Shown here piece by piece: positions 43,959-45,472 of a stretch of 45,472 nt of DNA. The notes beneath the pieces were generated by a model. The model did no database searches, was not told the DNA's origin, and saw nothing but the letters and a program-made list of their open reading frames with translations. Made by a program: the position numbers and the translations under genes. The stretch is from Alphaproteobacteria bacterium. GTDB lineage: Bacteria; Pseudomonadota; Alphaproteobacteria; SHVP01. Where the stretch lies: positions 1-45,472 of the forward strand of contig JAPYRS010000005.1 in assembly GCA_029936875.1 (NCBI GenBank), written 5' to 3'. Position 1 is the stretch's first letter. Every line of letters starts with the position of its first letter.

Positions 43959-44981
43959 ATGTCGCTAGGCTCAGGCGTTTCGAGAGACAGATTTCAGGGT
44001 GCCGTGTTTGGCCTCCTCGCTGTCACCATTGTCGCAACATATGCGGCTTCCTTTGCAGGTGTTGAGTTTGCTGTCGCGGCGCGTACCGACGCTGACGAGA
44101 TCGTTGCGCGTGCGCTGACGCGTTCGGTCGTTGTTGCGCCCGGCATTCCGGCGCTGACCGGACCGGCGGTGCAAAGTTTGGCGGCGCTCGCCAAAGACGT
44201 CTCCGATCCAGTTCTGATCAGAAGTTCCAAAGGTCTGATCGAAAAGTTTTCGGAAGTTGGTTACTGGCTTTCGGCAGTTCAGCAGGGTGACGCGGAAGTC
44301 CCGCGTCTCTACCTCACCAGCCTGCCGCGGGACCTGCCGGAACTGACGTCGGTCAAAGCGCGCAAGGAACTTTATATTTCGCTGCTTTTGCCGCTCGTGC
44401 TGCGGGCCAACGAAAGCATTTTGGAAGACCGCCGTCGCGCCGGAGGGCACATCGCGCGGCTTCGTGAAGGCAAACGTCTCGGCACCACGGACGCCGCCTG
44501 GCTCACTGATCTTATGCAGAAACATGGCATCGAAGAGGGCAAGTATGACGAACTCATGACTCGGGTCGACGTTGTGCCGCCGTCACTCGCGATCGCCCAG
44601 TCGATTGAAGAATCGGGTTGGGGAACCTCGCGATTTGCGTTGCAAGGCAATGCCGTCTTTGGCCAATGGACGTTTTCTGTGGGCAAAGGCATTGTCCCCG
44701 CCAATCGGGATTCCGGTGCGACCCACGAGGTACGGCGCTTCGACCATTTGCAGCAGTCGGTCCGGATGTATATCGAGAATCTAAACCGCCACCGTGCCTA
44801 CCGTGAATTTCGGGCGGAGCGGGCAGAGATGCGGGAACGCGGCGAGCCGCTTAGTGGGTTGGCGCTCACTAGAACCCTGACCCGGTATTCGCAGCGCGGC
44901 CAGGAATATGTCGAGACGCTTTACACGATCATGCGCAGCAACGCGCTCGACAGCCTCGATTCGGCCAAACTCGAAAACTAA
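43959..44981 (+). CDS. Bax-like glucosaminidase-domain protein
   Basis: A 340-residue protein with an N-terminal membrane anchor or signal (VFGLLAVTIVATYAASFAG). A region like E. coli Bax follows (RLYLTSLPRDLPELTSVKAR, LLLPLVLRANESIL). The C-terminal glucosaminidase domain has PPSLAIAQSIEESGWGTSRF, QGNAVFGQWTF, FDHLQQSVRMYIENLNRH and LTRYSQRGQEYVETLY. The catalytic Glu is in the EESGWG motif. It probably cleaves peptidoglycan glycan strands in the periplasm. It stands 122 bases after nfu, and its cell-wall role matches murJ and the PBP-activator elsewhere in the window. Confidence 0.9.
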   Translation: MSLGSGVSRDRFQGAVFGLLAVTIVATYAASFAGVEFAVAARTDADEIVARALTRSVVVAPGIPALTGPAVQSLAALAKDVSDPVLIRSSKGLIEKFSEVGYWLSAVQQGDAEVPRLYLTSLPRDLPELTSVKARKELYISLLLPLVLRANESILEDRRRAGGHIARLREGKRLGTTDAAWLTDLMQKHGIEEGKYDELMTRVDVVPPSLAIAQSIEESGWGTSRFALQGNAVFGQWTFSVGKGIVPANRDSGATHEVRRFDHLQQSVRMYIENLNRHRAYREFRAERAEMRERGEPLSGLALTRTLTRYSQRGQEYVETLYTIMRSNALDSLDSAKLEN

Positions 44982-45015
44982 AACTAGAATATTTTGAATC
45001 GGTGAGTTGGCGGGG

Positions 45016-45472
45016 TTAGGCCTTGTCTTCTGCGGCTTTTCGCGCTTGCGCGACGGCCGAAGCAGCACCGTCCCGGATCAAAAGCGCGTCCGCGGCGACC
45101 ACGGCAAAATCATAGCCGCGCCCGAATAATCTCCCGCCGCCGCCCGGCGCCGGATTAATGCCACCCATAAAGGCACCGCTTGCCTTGATCTCCGTTTCGG
45201 CGCGCGCTTGCTCCGCCTTTACCGCCGGGTCGCCGAATTCGCCGAGCTTTCCAACATCGCCGGAGAGATCGAGCGGGCCAACAAACAGCATATCCACGCC
45301 GTCGACCGCCGCAATTTCGCCGGCCCGATCGATCGCCGAAGACGATTCAATCTGGCAGATGATCAACAGGTGGTCGTCGATCGAGTCGCGGGAGTCTTTC
45401 CCCCGCGCGCCAAAGTCTGCCGCCCTTGAAAGCGAAAACGCGGCCCCTCTCGTGCCATGCGGGGGGTAGCTG
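45016..45472 (-). CDS. HpcH/HpaI aldolase family protein, C-terminal part
   Basis: The minus-strand frame is open to the end of the window, so the N-terminal part lies outside; about 151 residues are visible. It contains YPPHGTRGAAF, then LLIICQIESSSAIDRAGEIA with the metal-binding Glu. VDMLFVGPLDLSGDVGKLGE (metal-binding Asp) and GYDFAVVAADALLIRDGA follow. The family cleaves 2-keto-3-deoxy acids or 4-hydroxy-2-oxo acids to pyruvate (or oxaloacetate) and an aldehyde; the exact substrate cannot be decided. It is convergent with the Bax-like gene, 34 bases apart. Confidence 0.9.
   Translation of the reverse strand, partial: SYPPHGTRGAAFSLSRAADFGARGKDSRDSIDDHLLIICQIESSSAIDRAGEIAAVDGVDMLFVGPLDLSGDVGKLGEFGDPAVKAEQARAETEIKASGAFMGGINPAPGGGGRLFGRGYDFAVVAADALLIRDGAASAVAQARKAAEDKA

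Noticed and set aside
1-45472. tRNA or rRNA genes, IS elements, prophage or toxin-antitoxin loci
   Set aside because: No such sequence was recognised on either strand; a tRNAscan or Rfam search was not possible, so small RNAs cannot be excluded.

Overview
The window is a chromosomal segment of an alphaproteobacterium. Housekeeping gene orders point to the Rhodospirillales or a related lineage: hrcA-grpE and dnaK-dnaJ-dapB-nth on one strand, rph-rdgB-hemW, a PBP-activator lipoprotein divergent from rsmI-yraN-...-gshB, and olsB, mutS, glnD, murJ, trpS, usp and nfu in series. The order assignment is inference; no rRNA or tRNA gene is present to confirm it. The DNA is moderately GC-rich and almost fully coding.

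Layout. 1-2876: end of a BamE-like protein, nth, DUF2244, a DUF1127-like peptide and an AraC/O6-alkylguanine methyltransferase fusion. 2972-5474: two broken plus-strand genes (a DMT transporter and an SDR) lying around dapB, where dnaJ, dapB and nth are often contiguous in relatives. 5543-10862: dnaJ, dnaK, grpE, hrcA, with a sigma-32-like promoter before dnaK. 11041-20125: rph, rdgB, hemW; a lipoprotein; then rsmI, yraN, a BON lipoprotein, SirB1-like, gshB, CopD-like and DUF2141. 20135-24090: a truncated DMT remnant, an amidase and three tandem paralogous membrane proteins of unknown function. 24209-28223: a YejA-like binding protein, a methyltransferase and an OlsB-like acyltransferase. 28349-35453: mutS, four intact DMT transporters in two convergent pairs, and a Gly/Asn-rich exported peptide. 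35710-45472: glnD, murJ, trpS, DUF2333, usp, nfu, a Bax-like glucosaminidase and a partial HpcH/HpaI aldolase.

Themes. (1) At least ten short tandem duplications (12-29 bp units, 2-4 copies) occur in coding ends and intergenic DNA. Several repeat the last codons and stop codon of a gene, and a 15 bp x 4 array abuts mutS. (2) Three accessory genes are decaying by frameshift, internal deletion, truncation or nonsense mutation. (3) Six DMT-type transporter loci occur in 32 kb. (4) Two sigma-32-like promoters precede dnaK and the Fe-S carrier gene nfu. I see no phage, IS element, CRISPR array or classical defence system.
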